In this document: piece by piece, positions 24,382 to 34,220 of the stretch | Layout: each line of letters begins with the position of its first letter | Position numbering within the stretch: the first letter of the stretch is position 1 | DNA from: an uncultured Bacteroidota bacterium | Lineage (GTDB): Bacteria > Bacteroidota > Bacteroidia > Bacteroidales > GWA2-32-17 | Direction of reading: 5' to 3' | NCBI GenBank assembly: GCA_903872185.1 | Contig: CAIQJL010000207.1 | Span: 1 to 36,543 of the forward strand | DNA length: 36,543 bases | Notes under the pieces: model-generated | What the model was told of the DNA's origin: nothing | The model's database searches: none | Seen by the model: only the letters and a program-made list of their open reading frames with translations | Translations under genes and position numbers: made by a program

Positions 24382-27282
24382 TTATACTTCTACAGTCTTC
24401 ATCTCAAAAACTTCTTTTCTGTAACTTTCCATTGGAGCACATGTGCAAACAAGATTTCTGTCACCAAATGCATCATCTATTCTGCTAATTGTTGGGAAAA
24501 ATTTATTGTCGGCAACCCATTTCAAAGGATAAGCAGCTTTTTCGCGTGTATATTTGTGATTCCATTCATTTGCTAACAAATCACATGCTGGATGTGGTGC
24601 GTTTCTTAAAACGTTGTCGTTTTCGTCAGCTATGCCATCTTTTACTTCAATAATTTCATTGTATATACTCTTCATTGCATCAATAAAACGATCTAATTCC
24701 TGTAATGATTCACTTTCGGTTGGCTCAACCATTAATGTGCCATGAACAGGGAAAGAAAGGGTAGGGGCATGGAAACCATAATCCATTAATCGTTTTGCAA
24801 TGTCAGTTTCAATAATATGAGCCATGTCTTTAAATTTTCGGCAATCTAAAATCATTTCGTGAGCAACAAAACCATTTTCGCCTGTATAAAGAATATCGAA
24901 ATAATCTTTTAAAGAAGCGGCAATATAATTTGCATTTAATATTGCATATTTAGTTGCTTCTGTTAATCCTTTACCGCCCATCATTGTGCAGTAAGCGTGA
25001 GATATGGTAAGTACGCTTGCGCTACCAAATGGAGCAGCTGCAACTGCCTCAACACCTTTTAATCCCCCTGTTTTTACTACAGGGTGTTGTGGTAAGAAGT
25101 CAACCAAATGTTTTGCTACGCAAATAGGACCAACACCTGGACCACCACCACCGTGAGGAATAGCAAAAGTTTTATGAAGATTTAAATGGCAAACATCGGC
25201 ACCAATATGAGCAGGATTTGTTAATCCAACCTGTGCGTTCATGTTCGCACCATCCATGTATACTTGTCCGCCATATTGATGTATAATGTTAGTCATTTCA
25301 ATAATTGCACTTTCAAAAACACCATGGGTTGATGGATAAGTTACCATAAAACCACTTAAATTATCTTTATGCAGTTCAGCTTTTGTTTTTAAATCTTTTA
25401 AATTTATGTTACCAAGCTCATCACAATCAACCAAAACTATTTCCATACCAGCTTGTGCAGCACTTGCAGGATTTGTTCCATGCGCAGATGTAGGAATTAG
25501 CACGATGTTACGGTTTGAGTTTCCACGACTTTCATGATATTTTCTGATTACCATTAAACCTGCATATTCGCCAGCAGCACCAGAATTAGGTTGAAAACTG
25601 ATTGCAGCAAAACCTGTAATTTCGTTTAACATAGCACCTAATTCTTCCATTAATTGGAAGTAACCTTCAGCTTGATTTGCTGGTGCAAATGGATGCATAT
25701 TAGCAAATTCTGGCCAACTTAATGGAAGCATTTCTGAGGCTGCATTTAATTTCATAGTGCAAGAGCCTAAAGAAATCATGCTATGTGTTAATGAGAAGTC
25801 TTTGCGTTCGAGTTTTTTAATGTAACGCATCATTTCAGTTTCTGACTGATAATCTTGAAATATTGATTGTTTTAGAATTTTATCAGAGCGTTTGAAACTG
25901 TCTTTTAAAGAAATTGTTGTTGGGTATTCTTTTATTTCTGTATGTTGTTTTTCAGCTGCTGCTGCAAAAATATTTAGTATTTTGTTTAACCTGCATAAAG
26001 TTACGGTTTCGTCAAGTGAAATACCGATAGTATTTGAATCGATATAGTTAAAGTTAACTTCTTTTTCAATTGCGATTTTCTGAATTTTATCAGAAGCAAT
26101 ATTAGCTGGAAGTTTAACAATTAATGTGTCGAAATAATCTTTATTTTCTTGTATGTAACCAAATTCGGTAATTTTATTACTGATTAAAGTAGCAATAGAA
26201 TTAACGTGGTTTGCAATTCTCTTTAAACCTTCTGGTCCATGATATACTGCATACATTCCTGCCATTGTTGCAAGTAATGCTTGTGCAGTACATATATTAG
26301 ATGTAGCACGTTCACGTTTTATATGTTGTTCTCTGGTTTGTAAAGCCATTCTTAATGCAGTACGACCTTTAGTATCAACAGAAACTCCAATAATTCTTCC
26401 TGGCATTGTGCGTTTAAATGCATCGCGGGTTGCAAAATAAGCAGCATGTGGACCACCAAAACCCATTGGAATACCAAATCTTTGTGTAGAACCGAAAACT
26501 ATATCAGCACCCCATTCTCCTGGAGGAGTAAGTAAAACAAGGCTTAAAATATCAGCAGCAACAGCAACCATTACGCCTGAAGCGTGACATTTTTCGGTAA
26601 ATGATTTATAATCGTAAATAATTCCGTTTGATGCAGGATATTGAATAATTGCACCAAAACATTTTTCGTTTAATGTAAAACTTGCAAAATCTCCAGTTAC
26701 TACTTCTATTCCAAGAGGAGTAGCATGTGTGTTTATAACTGCCAGGGTTTGTGGAAAAACATTATTATCAACAAATAAAACATTTGCACCTGATTTTGCT
26801 TTTTCACGACTACGTGTATTGTGCATCATAATCATTGCTTCTGCACCTGCAGTGGCTTCATCGAGTAATGAAGCATTTGCAATTTCCATTTTTGTAAGTT
26901 CAATTACAACTGTCTGGTAATTTAATAAAGCTTCAAGTCTGCCTTGTGAAATTTCTGCTTGGTAAGGAGTATAAGAAGTATACCAACTTGGATTTTCTAG
27001 AATATTACGAAGTATAACGGATGGTGTTATAGTACCGTAATATCCTTTTCCTATATATGATTTGAAGAGTTTATTTTTAGATGCAGTTTTTCTTAATTTA
27101 TTTAAATATTCAAATTCACTAATTCCATCAGCTAAATTTAAAGGAGAGGTTAATCTGATGTTTGAAGGTACGGTTTTGTCTATTAATTCATTAATAGATT
27201 TTACTCCAATTTTAGCACACATTTTTTCAATTTCGTGATCTCGAGGTCCATTGTGCCTAATAATAAAATTTTCAGTTGCCAT
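24382..27282 (-). CDS. gcvP: glycine dehydrogenase (decarboxylating), P protein of glycine cleavage
   Basis: At 966 residues this is the full-length fused P protein. It decarboxylates glycine with pyridoxal phosphate and passes the aminomethyl group to lipoylated H protein. The PLP lysine is K704 in HLNLHKTFAIPHGGGGPG; the N-terminal half has the usual RHNGP start, ASLLDEATAGAEAM and GSTQRFGIPMGFGGPHAAY; SLGSCTMKLNAASEM and the SAHGTNPASA region open the second half. It stands alone, with no gcvT or true gcvH adjacent and a terminator following. The two GcvH-like proteins at 14.8-18.4 kb lack the canonical lipoyl lysine and are unlikely partners, so a true GcvH should be encoded elsewhere. 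Confidence 0.97.
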   Translation of the reverse strand: MATENFIIRHNGPRDHEIEKMCAKIGVKSINELIDKTVPSNIRLTSPLNLADGISEFEYLNKLRKTASKNKLFKSYIGKGYYGTITPSVILRNILENPSWYTSYTPYQAEISQGRLEALLNYQTVVIELTKMEIANASLLDEATAGAEAMIMMHNTRSREKAKSGANVLFVDNNVFPQTLAVINTHATPLGIEVVTGDFASFTLNEKCFGAIIQYPASNGIIYDYKSFTEKCHASGVMVAVAADILSLVLLTPPGEWGADIVFGSTQRFGIPMGFGGPHAAYFATRDAFKRTMPGRIIGVSVDTKGRTALRMALQTREQHIKRERATSNICTAQALLATMAGMYAVYHGPEGLKRIANHVNSIATLISNKITEFGYIQENKDYFDTLIVKLPANIASDKIQKIAIEKEVNFNYIDSNTIGISLDETVTLCRLNKILNIFAAAAEKQHTEIKEYPTTISLKDSFKRSDKILKQSIFQDYQSETEMMRYIKKLERKDFSLTHSMISLGSCTMKLNAASEMLPLSWPEFANMHPFAPANQAEGYFQLMEELGAMLNEITGFAAISFQPNSGAAGEYAGLMVIRKYHESRGNSNRNIVLIPTSAHGTNPASAAQAGMEIVLVDCDELGNINLKDLKTKAELHKDNLSGFMVTYPSTHGVFESAIIEMTNIIHQYGGQVYMDGANMNAQVGLTNPAHIGADVCHLNLHKTFAIPHGGGGPGVGPICVAKHLVDFLPQHPVVKTGGLKGVEAVAAAPFGSASVLTISHAYCTMMGGKGLTEATKYAILNANYIAASLKDYFDILYTGENGFVAHEMILDCRKFKDMAHIIETDIAKRLMDYGFHAPTLSFPVHGTLMVEPTESESLQELDRFIDAMKSIYNEIIEVKDGIADENDNVLRNAPHPACDLLANEWNHKYTREKAAYPLKWVADNKFFPTISRIDDAFGDRNLVCTCAPMESYRKEVFEMKTVEV

Positions 27283-27349
27283 TTTGTTTAATTTATATTA
27301 ATTTTACAAAATAAAGAATCGATAAAGGTAAAAAGAAGAATTTTACTTT

Positions 27350-27380
27350 TTTGTAATTAATCTCATGATTTTAATCTTTA
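27350..27380 (+). promoter_or_regulatory. weak promoter candidate for the 27400 gene
   Basis: TTTG (27350-27353), 19 bp, then AATCTTTA (27373-27380), which has two mismatches to TAnnTTTG. It is about 20 bp upstream of the proposed GTG start. Confidence 0.3.
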
Positions 27381-27399
27381 ATTTAAACAGTTGTTAATA

Positions 27400-28029
27400 G
27401 TGAAAATATTTATATCCATATTTATTTTATTACAGATAGTTACTTGCAATAATATTATTGCTCAGGATACTATTTGGTTTATGAGTGGCGAAAGATTAAT
27501 TACCTCTAATTATACTTTAAAAGTTGAAGATGGAATGCTTACATACTTCAATAAAAGAAATAAAGAAAAGAAAGTAGGTTTAGAATATGTTTTTTCAATT
27601 CATGAGAAAAACGGTAATGAAAGAGTATTTTACGAAGCAACATCGATAGATAATACACCTTTTTCTGTTGAGCAGATGAGAAGTTTTATGAAGGGTGAGT
27701 TTGAGGCTTCACAAAATTATCGTTCAAATGGCTCTTTTATAGTTGGTTTTGTTGCTGGTGCTGGTGGTTTTTACCTATTTCCTTTGGTCTTAAATGCACC
27801 TGTTTTTTATTCTCCAGTTATACCTGCTGCTAATAGTGCAGTAACAGGAATGATAAATCCAAGTGAAAAGAAAATTATAAAAAAATATCCTCAATATGCC
27901 GAAGATGAATACTTCAAGGCTGGATATACTGAAATAGGAAAGCAGAAACGAATATCCCATTCAATTGTAGGTGGAATTATAGGTATTGCAGCAGGTATTG
28001 TAAGCGCATTAATTATCAAGCCCTATTAA
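27400..28029 (+). CDS. exported hypothetical envelope protein with glycine-zipper helix
   Basis: I prefer the GTG at 27400, which gives MKIFISIFILLQIVTCNNIIAQ, a typical signal peptide. The upstream TTG at 27391 would add three residues to it. The mature part begins DTIWFMSGERL and is mostly beta-strand (about 25-90). It then has a Gly-rich hydrophobic segment (about 113-140) and a C-terminal glycine-zipper-like helix (SIVGGIIGIAAGIVSALII). No enzyme motif is visible. It stands alone, divergent from gcvP. Probably an envelope protein; function unknown. Confidence 0.75.
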   Translation: MKIFISIFILLQIVTCNNIIAQDTIWFMSGERLITSNYTLKVEDGMLTYFNKRNKEKKVGLEYVFSIHEKNGNERVFYEATSIDNTPFSVEQMRSFMKGEFEASQNYRSNGSFIVGFVAGAGGFYLFPLVLNAPVFYSPVIPAANSAVTGMINPSEKKIIKKYPQYAEDEYFKAGYTEIGKQKRISHSIVGGIIGIAAGIVSALIIKPY

Positions 28030-28080
28030 TTTCTGACTTTAATTCATTAGGCGAAATTATTTTTCCGAGATTTTTCTCAT

Positions 28081-28088
28081 TATCTTCG
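28081..28088 (+). promoter_or_regulatory. weak -7 candidate for the M16 operon
   Basis: TATCTTCG differs by one base from TAnnTTTG and is 18 bp before the ATG at 28106. No clear -33 box is seen. Confidence 0.28.
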
Positions 28089-28105
28089 CAAAAATCGTAA
28101 TTACA

Positions 28106-29344
28106 ATGATTAATTTTGATAAGTTTGAACTTGACAATGGTTTGCGAGTAATTGTTCATGCTGATAATACAACTCCTTTAGCTGCTGTAAATATTCTGTA
28201 TCAGGTTGGGGCAAGAAATGAAAATCCAGAACGCACAGGTTTTGCACATTTATTTGAACATCTTATGTTTGGTGGCTCAATCAATATTCCTAGTTATGAT
28301 GAGCCTTTGCAATGGGTAGGTGGCGAAAATAATGCTTTTACCACAAATGATATTACCAATTATCACTTAACATTACCTACTGAAAATATCGAAACTGCAT
28401 TCTGGTTAGAGAGCGACAGAATGTTAAGTCTGGCATTTACCGATAAAAGTCTTGAAGTGCAACGAAGTGTTGTGATTGAAGAGTTCAGACAAAGATATTT
28501 AAATCAGCCTTATGGCGATGTATGGCTTCATTTACGACCATTAGCTTATAAAGTTCATCCATATAAATGGGCTACTATTGGTATTTCCGAAGAGCATATT
28601 TCGGGAGTAAAAATGCAAGACGTAAAAGATTTCTTTTTTTCATGGTATGCTCCTAATAATGCAATTCTCGTTGTTACAGGAAATGTGCAAACCGAGGAAA
28701 TTAAGCGATTGGCAAATAAATGGTTTGGTGATATTCCAAAAAGAGAAATTTCTAAATCTGAAATTCCACAAGAGCCAGTGCAAACAGAAACACGCAGATT
28801 AGTTCTTGAAAGACCTGTTCCGATGGATGCAATTTATATAGCCTTTAAAATGCCAGGCAGAATGGATGTAGATTACAAAACTGTGGATATTATTTCTGAT
28901 TTGTTAGGAAATGGAAAATCTTCAAGATTATTCAGGATCCTTGTTATGGAAAAGAAAATTTTTGGCGATATTGAAGCATACATTACAGGCAGTATTGATA
29001 CTGGTTTGCTAATAATTGAAGGCAGAATTAATCCTGAAATAAGTTTCGAGAAAGCTGAAAGTGAAGTATTTCAAATATTAAATGAATTAACAGAAAATAT
29101 ATCAGAAACTGAACTCGAAAAAGTTAAGAATAAAGCTGAAGCAACTCTTGTTTTTGGATATATTGATATTTTAAATAAAGCAACAGGACTTGCATTTTTT
29201 GAAATGATGGGTGATGCCAATTTAATAAATACAGAACTGGAAGAATATCAATCAGTATCTGTTGTAGATCTGAAAATAGCTTTAAAAAAATATCTTAAAA
29301 TAGAGAATGCAAGCATTTTGTATTATAAGTCGATAAAAGAATAG
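28106..29344 (+). CDS. M16-family zinc metallopeptidase, catalytic subunit
   Basis: Inverse zinc motif H48-L-F-E51-H52 with downstream Glu ligand in VVIEEFRQRY (E125/E126) and the preceding QVGARNENPERTGFAH. The 412-residue length fits one half of a two-chain M16B peptidase. No signal peptide is visible, so it may act in the cytoplasm or be exported by another route. The partner gene starts 2 bp after its stop, so the two are translationally linked and should form an alpha/beta heterodimer like the mitochondrial processing peptidase. Substrate unknown. Confidence 0.93.
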   Translation: MINFDKFELDNGLRVIVHADNTTPLAAVNILYQVGARNENPERTGFAHLFEHLMFGGSINIPSYDEPLQWVGGENNAFTTNDITNYHLTLPTENIETAFWLESDRMLSLAFTDKSLEVQRSVVIEEFRQRYLNQPYGDVWLHLRPLAYKVHPYKWATIGISEEHISGVKMQDVKDFFFSWYAPNNAILVVTGNVQTEEIKRLANKWFGDIPKREISKSEIPQEPVQTETRRLVLERPVPMDAIYIAFKMPGRMDVDYKTVDIISDLLGNGKSSRLFRILVMEKKIFGDIEAYITGSIDTGLLIIEGRINPEISFEKAESEVFQILNELTENISETELEKVKNKAEATLVFGYIDILNKATGLAFFEMMGDANLINTELEEYQSVSVVDLKIALKKYLKIENASILYYKSIKE

Positions 29345-29346
29345 AA

Positions 29347-30630
29347 ATGGAAATTTTAAACAGAGATATAGCCCCCGATTTTAGATTAATTGATAAAATA
29401 AATATCAATACACCTAAAATTTATAAGTTGCATCAAACAATTCCGGTTTATGTTTTAAATGCAGGTACAGAGGATGTGATAAGAATGGAAGTTGTTTTTA
29501 ATGCTGGGTCAAAATTTTCAGACATTCCATTAGTTGCTGCATTTACAAATATGATGTTAAATGAAGGAACTACAAGCAGAACATCAAAACAACTTGCAGA
29601 AGAGTTTGATTATTATGGATCTTATTTGCAGTTAAGTGCCGATCGCGATTTTGCAGAAGCAACTTTATATACCCTTGGAAAGCATTTTGATAAAACTTTG
29701 GATTTATTAACAGATATTATTTTAAATCCATCTTTTCCTGAAGATGAGTTATCTGTACTTTTGGATAATAAACGTCAGCGATATAAGATTGATGAGCAAA
29801 AAGTTAAGACGCTATCTGCAAAGAAATTTAATGAAGTTATTTTTGGTAAAGAACATTTTTATGGAAGAAATGCAGAACTTTCACATTATGATTTAATAAA
29901 TTCGCAGCAACTAAAAGACTTTCATAAACGTCTATATCATAAAAATAATTGTAAGGTGATAATTTCGGGTAAAATAACTGATGATGTTTTGAAAAGATTA
30001 GAAAGCAATTTTAGTGTTTTTGATAGTATCGATTTTGACAATTCTTTTCTTTTACAAACTACTCAGCCTTCAACTGAAAAAAAACATTATGTTGAGAAAG
30101 CTGATGCAGTTCAGTCATCAATTAGAATAGGAAAACCGTTAATAAATAAACATCACGAAGATTATGCAGGAGTGCAGATTTTGAATACAATTTTAGGTGG
30201 TTATTTTGGTTCAAGGTTAATGTCAAATTTGCGAGAAGATAAAGGTTATACTTATGGAGTTGGTTCTGCAATTGCTTCTTTAAAAGATGCTGGATATTTT
30301 ACAACCGTTTGTGAAGTAGGAGCGGAGTCAACAAATTTGGCAATAACTGAAATTTACAAAGAATTATCTCGTTTAATAGATGAGAAAGTTGATAACGAAG
30401 AATTAGGAAGAGTAAGAAATTATATGTTGGGTGAATTTGTTAGAATGTTTGACGGTCCTTTTGCTCAATCTGATGCTCTTCGTTCAGTTATTGATTTTGA
30501 TATGGACGAAAATTATTTTGAAAATTATTTAAAAGTGTTGAAGAATATTACTCCAACTGATTTACAAAATTTGGCTGGTAAATATTTTCAGCCCGATACA
30601 ATGTATGAAGTAGTTTCTGGAAAAATGTAA
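29347..30630 (+). CDS. M16-family non-catalytic partner subunit
   Basis: Same fold as the preceding gene (VVFNAGSKFSDIPLVAAF ... MLNEGT), but the HxxEH ligands align to Ala, Asn and Met, so it cannot bind the catalytic zinc. It keeps the substrate-binding R/Y element typical of the non-catalytic chain (NLREDKGYTYGVGS). The pair would enclose a peptide in a closed chamber. It starts 2 bp after the catalytic subunit and ends 7 bp before a secreted protein, so the three genes form an operon. Confidence 0.92.
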   Translation: MEILNRDIAPDFRLIDKININTPKIYKLHQTIPVYVLNAGTEDVIRMEVVFNAGSKFSDIPLVAAFTNMMLNEGTTSRTSKQLAEEFDYYGSYLQLSADRDFAEATLYTLGKHFDKTLDLLTDIILNPSFPEDELSVLLDNKRQRYKIDEQKVKTLSAKKFNEVIFGKEHFYGRNAELSHYDLINSQQLKDFHKRLYHKNNCKVIISGKITDDVLKRLESNFSVFDSIDFDNSFLLQTTQPSTEKKHYVEKADAVQSSIRIGKPLINKHHEDYAGVQILNTILGGYFGSRLMSNLREDKGYTYGVGSAIASLKDAGYFTTVCEVGAESTNLAITEIYKELSRLIDEKVDNEELGRVRNYMLGEFVRMFDGPFAQSDALRSVIDFDMDENYFENYLKVLKNITPTDLQNLAGKYFQPDTMYEVVSGKM

Positions 30631-30637
30631 ATAAAGA

Positions 30638-32149
30638 ATGTTTCGCTTTTTATCCATATTATTTTTTTTGATTTTAACTGAGTTGGGATATGCACAAATT
30701 AATGATAATACTCCTCCTGATCTTCCAATTTTAGATTCGGTAAGTGTTGTAAATCCTATTAATGGCGATGTTCGCATTTCTTGGTTCTCATGTGATTCTG
30801 CTGATGTTAAATATTATATTATTTACCGATCAATTAGTACTTCATGGGAAATAATTGACTCTGTATTGGCACCAGCAACAACATATTTAGATACAGGAGC
30901 TGCTGGAAATTTTCATCCAGAATTATATAGACTTGCAGCTCAAGATGAAATGAGGAATAGAAGCCCTATGACTGGTGTAAGCCAATATCATAACACAATG
31001 TATGTTTTTCCATATCAGGATAGTGCAAATTGTCAGATGGCTATACGGTTAAATTGGAATAAGTATTTAAATTGGACTGAAGGAGTTCAAGAATACTTAA
31101 TTTATTTTAGTGAAAATTATGGCCCATGGACTTTTCTTTCTTCTGTTCCTGGAAACACTTCTGTTTATTTTCATGAAACCATTAATGATAATACTTCATA
31201 TTGTTATTATATAAGAGCGAAAAGTAATACTGGAAGAACTTCAACTTCCAATCATACTTGTTTTTTTACCAACTTGCCAGATTACCCTCATTTTATTAAT
31301 GCTGATTATGCATCTGTAGTTAGTGATAATAGAATTGAGGTTTCATTTACGTTAGATACGTTGTTTAATGTTAAAAAGAATTATAAGTTATTAAGAGCAG
31401 AAGGAAGTACAGGAGCTTTTATTCCAATTGCAAATTACAATAATTATACTTCTTTAAATTTAATTTATTACGATAATGTCGATGCAACAAAATCATGGTA
31501 TTATAAACTAGTAGCTGTAGATTTGTGTGGAAACTATGTTCTGTCATCTAATATCGCAAGAAACATTAATGTTACAGTAAAGTCAAACGAAGATGCAACA
31601 GAGACTGTTATTTGGAATACATATTTTAACTGGCTTGGTGGGATTGAAAAATATAATATTTATAGAATAGTTGACAATCAGTTACCTGTTTTAGCAGGTA
31701 CTACATTTATTGACACAGTTTTTATTGATGATATTTCATTATATTCAACAAATAGAACAGGAGTATCCGGTACATTTTGTTATTACATTGAAGCTGTAGA
31801 AGGCGATTTTAATCCATATAATGTTAAGGGTGAAAGTAAATCTAATATTTCATGCGCTACTCAATTTTCTAGAGTATTTATTCCCAATACTTTTACTCCT
31901 AATGGCGATATGTTAAATGCAGAATTCATGCCTGTTGTATCTTTTGTTGATGCGTCAAAATATGAATTTAAAATTTTTGATAGGTGGGGAGAAAAAATCT
32001 TTGAAACAACTGATCCATTAAAAGGCTGGGATGGAAAAATTAATGGACGTAAGGTTCCAGGTGGTAATTATGTTTATACACTTTTATATACTGATAATTC
32101 AGATAATAAGAAAGAAAAGACGGGGTATGTGTTTTTGTTTTATCCTTGA
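30638..32149 (+). CDS. T9SS type B secreted protein with fibronectin-like repeats and CHU_C domain
   Basis: Signal peptide MFRFLSILFFLILTELGYA. Three or four fibronectin type III-like repeats (about 25-400; RISWFSCDSADVKYYIIYR, then IRLNWNKYLNWTEGVQEYLIY, then VIWNTYFNWLGGIEKYNIYR) precede a gliding-motility-associated C-terminal domain (about 415-503): VFIPNTFTPNGDMLN, FKIFDRWGEKIFET, GWDGKINGRKVPGGNYVY. That C-terminal domain is the type B sorting signal of T9SS. The gene is 7 bp downstream of the M16 pair, an arrangement suggesting co-expression; whether the peptidase processes it is not known. Confidence 0.9.
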   Translation: MFRFLSILFFLILTELGYAQINDNTPPDLPILDSVSVVNPINGDVRISWFSCDSADVKYYIIYRSISTSWEIIDSVLAPATTYLDTGAAGNFHPELYRLAAQDEMRNRSPMTGVSQYHNTMYVFPYQDSANCQMAIRLNWNKYLNWTEGVQEYLIYFSENYGPWTFLSSVPGNTSVYFHETINDNTSYCYYIRAKSNTGRTSTSNHTCFFTNLPDYPHFINADYASVVSDNRIEVSFTLDTLFNVKKNYKLLRAEGSTGAFIPIANYNNYTSLNLIYYDNVDATKSWYYKLVAVDLCGNYVLSSNIARNINVTVKSNEDATETVIWNTYFNWLGGIEKYNIYRIVDNQLPVLAGTTFIDTVFIDDISLYSTNRTGVSGTFCYYIEAVEGDFNPYNVKGESKSNISCATQFSRVFIPNTFTPNGDMLNAEFMPVVSFVDASKYEFKIFDRWGEKIFETTDPLKGWDGKINGRKVPGGNYVYTLLYTDNSDNKKEKTGYVFLFYP

Positions 32150-32170
32150 TATTAATTTGTTTTTTTAATT

Positions 32171-32208
32171 AAATCACCAATAATTATTATAATTATTGGT
32201 GATTTTTT
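32171..32208 (+). terminator. strong rho-independent terminator
   Basis: Perfect 16-bp arms (AAATCACCAATAATTA at 32171-32186 and its complement at 32190-32205) with a 3-nt loop; the downstream arm runs on into TTTTTT (32203-32208). It follows the M16/CHU_C operon by about 20 bp and lies between convergent genes. Confidence 0.8.
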
Positions 32209-32225
32209 ATTCGAATATTTAACTA

Positions 32226-34208
32226 TTATTTGTGAATTTTAGTCACTGTAAATTCAGTTCGTCTGTTTAACTGATGTTCTGCTTCTGGACAATCTACTCC
32301 ATCTGCACATTTATTAATAAGTTTAGTTTTTCCGTAGCCTTTTGCTGTTATTCTGTGTTTGTCTATTCCTTTTGAAATAATATATTCAACAGCAGATTCG
32401 GCTCTTTTTTGGGAAAGGTTGTTATTGTAAATATTAGTTCCTCTAGCGTCAGTATGCGATCCAAGTTCAATGTCGATATTTGGATATTCATTTAAAGTTT
32501 TTACGAGTTTATCCAGTTCTACTGAAGCGTCAGTTCTAATATCCCATTTGTCGAAATCATAATAAATGTTTTCAATAGCGTATGATTTATTTTCTTCAAT
32601 TTTGTCTAATATTAAATCAACATACATAGTATCATTACTTCTGTTACTAGTTGTGTAAATTGATTTTGCCTGCTGAAAATATCCTTGCTTTGAAGCTGTT
32701 ATTTCATATACTGCACCACAGTTTTCTTTTTGAACCCAAATGCCATTTTCGTCAGTTACTTTTTGAGTGGAGTCTTCTTTAATTAAGTCTTCAAATTTTA
32801 CTTTTACATTTCCAAGTGGAATAGTCATTTTATCTTTTACTCTTTCTAATGTTGTAACATAAATCATAAGTTTCTTTGAGAAATAATATATGTCATCTTC
32901 TCCTTTTCCGCCTTCTCTGTTTGATGATAAATAACCTCTAACGCCTGATGTGGTAAAGTATGGTAAAAAATCATCTTTAGGTGAATTAATAGGATATTGC
33001 ATGTTTTCTGGTGTCGACCATTTATTTTTATCTCCATGTGTTTCAAAAATATCTAGTCCACCCATTCCAGAATGTCCATCGCTTGAAAAATAAAGTGTAC
33101 CATCTTTATCCAATACAGGGAAAACTTCCTTGTCTTCTGTGTTTATTGTTGCGCCAGCATTTACAGGACTAGACCATTTACCATCTGCTTGAAGTAAGGA
33201 ATAATAAATATCGCTGTTTCCATAACCACCAGGCATATTAGAAACAAAGTACATTGTTTTACCATCGGCTGAAATGCTTGGATGTCCAATAGAATATTCT
33301 TCTGAATTATTATATTCAAAAGGTTTAATGTCTTCCCATTTATTATTTACAAGTTTTGCTGAATAAATTTCAAGTCGGTTTACATAACTATCTGGAATTG
33401 GTGTGTCTTCCCAGCTTGTTGGGTCGCTATTTGATGGCAATGCTTTTGTCTTCTGTATCTTTGTTAAGGTGTAATAAATTCGATCAGAAGTTTTATCGAA
33501 AACTCCTGGTCCGTTATGAAATGTACTGTTTATACCTTCCATCAGAGCTGATTCATTTGGGGCTTTATCTTCATCCAATGCCGAAATACTAAACATTTTA
33601 AGGTAAGGATTACCTGTCCACCCAAATATTTCTTTAGAATCATATTGTTTGTTCTCGATTAATCTGTCAGAGGAATAAATAAAACCATTATTATAAGGAA
33701 TTAACCCAAAATCTGAGTTCTTACTATTAATACCTTCAACATTTGTTACATCATACGACATTGGGTTTGCAATCCAGTATTCAGCTTGTTTGCATGATTC
33801 AATCCATTTTGGTAATTTTAATGAACGGTCTGGAAATAAATCTGCATATCTTTTATATTGTATAATAGCATTTTCGTATTCACCAGATGATTTTAATACA
33901 TTAACGTAGTTCATCATTTCTGCCGAATTGTATACAGACATTGAATTAATTTTTGATAACCATTTTTGAGCTTCTCCAATGTCATTCATCATTAAATAAC
34001 AGTGTGCAATATCTCTTATGTCATCTGATTTTCTGGGAGTACTAGATTTGAAATGCTCATTGTAGGCTGTTAATGCATTTGAATATTGATAATTGTCTTT
34101 ATATTCTCTTGCTTTATTAAGTTTTCTTTGAGCAATTGAAGTACTAATTGATAATATAATAATAATCAATAAAGCACTTATTTTGAGTAAAGATTTATTT
34201 GATTTCAT
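32226..34208 (-). CDS. OmpA-family outer-membrane protein with TPR, PD40 and CRD domains (PorE-like)
   Basis: Signal peptide at about 1-26. TPR-like repeats (about 28-150) are followed by PD40/WD40-like beta-propeller repeats (about 160-450; SADGKTMYFVSNMPGG, DKDGTLYFSSDG), a carboxypeptidase-regulatory-like beta domain (about 460-535), and a peptidoglycan-binding OmpA C-terminal domain (about 540-657; IYYDFDKWDIR, GSHTDARG, NNLSQKRAESAV, GYGKTK). This domain order matches PorE and related T9SS accessory proteins that link the machinery to peptidoglycan. It starts 12 bp after the PorP/SprF gene, in the same operon. Confidence 0.9.
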   Translation of the reverse strand: MKSNKSLLKISALLIIIILSISTSIAQRKLNKAREYKDNYQYSNALTAYNEHFKSSTPRKSDDIRDIAHCYLMMNDIGEAQKWLSKINSMSVYNSAEMMNYVNVLKSSGEYENAIIQYKRYADLFPDRSLKLPKWIESCKQAEYWIANPMSYDVTNVEGINSKNSDFGLIPYNNGFIYSSDRLIENKQYDSKEIFGWTGNPYLKMFSISALDEDKAPNESALMEGINSTFHNGPGVFDKTSDRIYYTLTKIQKTKALPSNSDPTSWEDTPIPDSYVNRLEIYSAKLVNNKWEDIKPFEYNNSEEYSIGHPSISADGKTMYFVSNMPGGYGNSDIYYSLLQADGKWSSPVNAGATINTEDKEVFPVLDKDGTLYFSSDGHSGMGGLDIFETHGDKNKWSTPENMQYPINSPKDDFLPYFTTSGVRGYLSSNREGGKGEDDIYYFSKKLMIYVTTLERVKDKMTIPLGNVKVKFEDLIKEDSTQKVTDENGIWVQKENCGAVYEITASKQGYFQQAKSIYTTSNRSNDTMYVDLILDKIEENKSYAIENIYYDFDKWDIRTDASVELDKLVKTLNEYPNIDIELGSHTDARGTNIYNNNLSQKRAESAVEYIISKGIDKHRITAKGYGKTKLINKCADGVDCPEAEHQLNRRTEFTVTKIHK

Positions 34209-34220
34209 AATTGTATTTTT

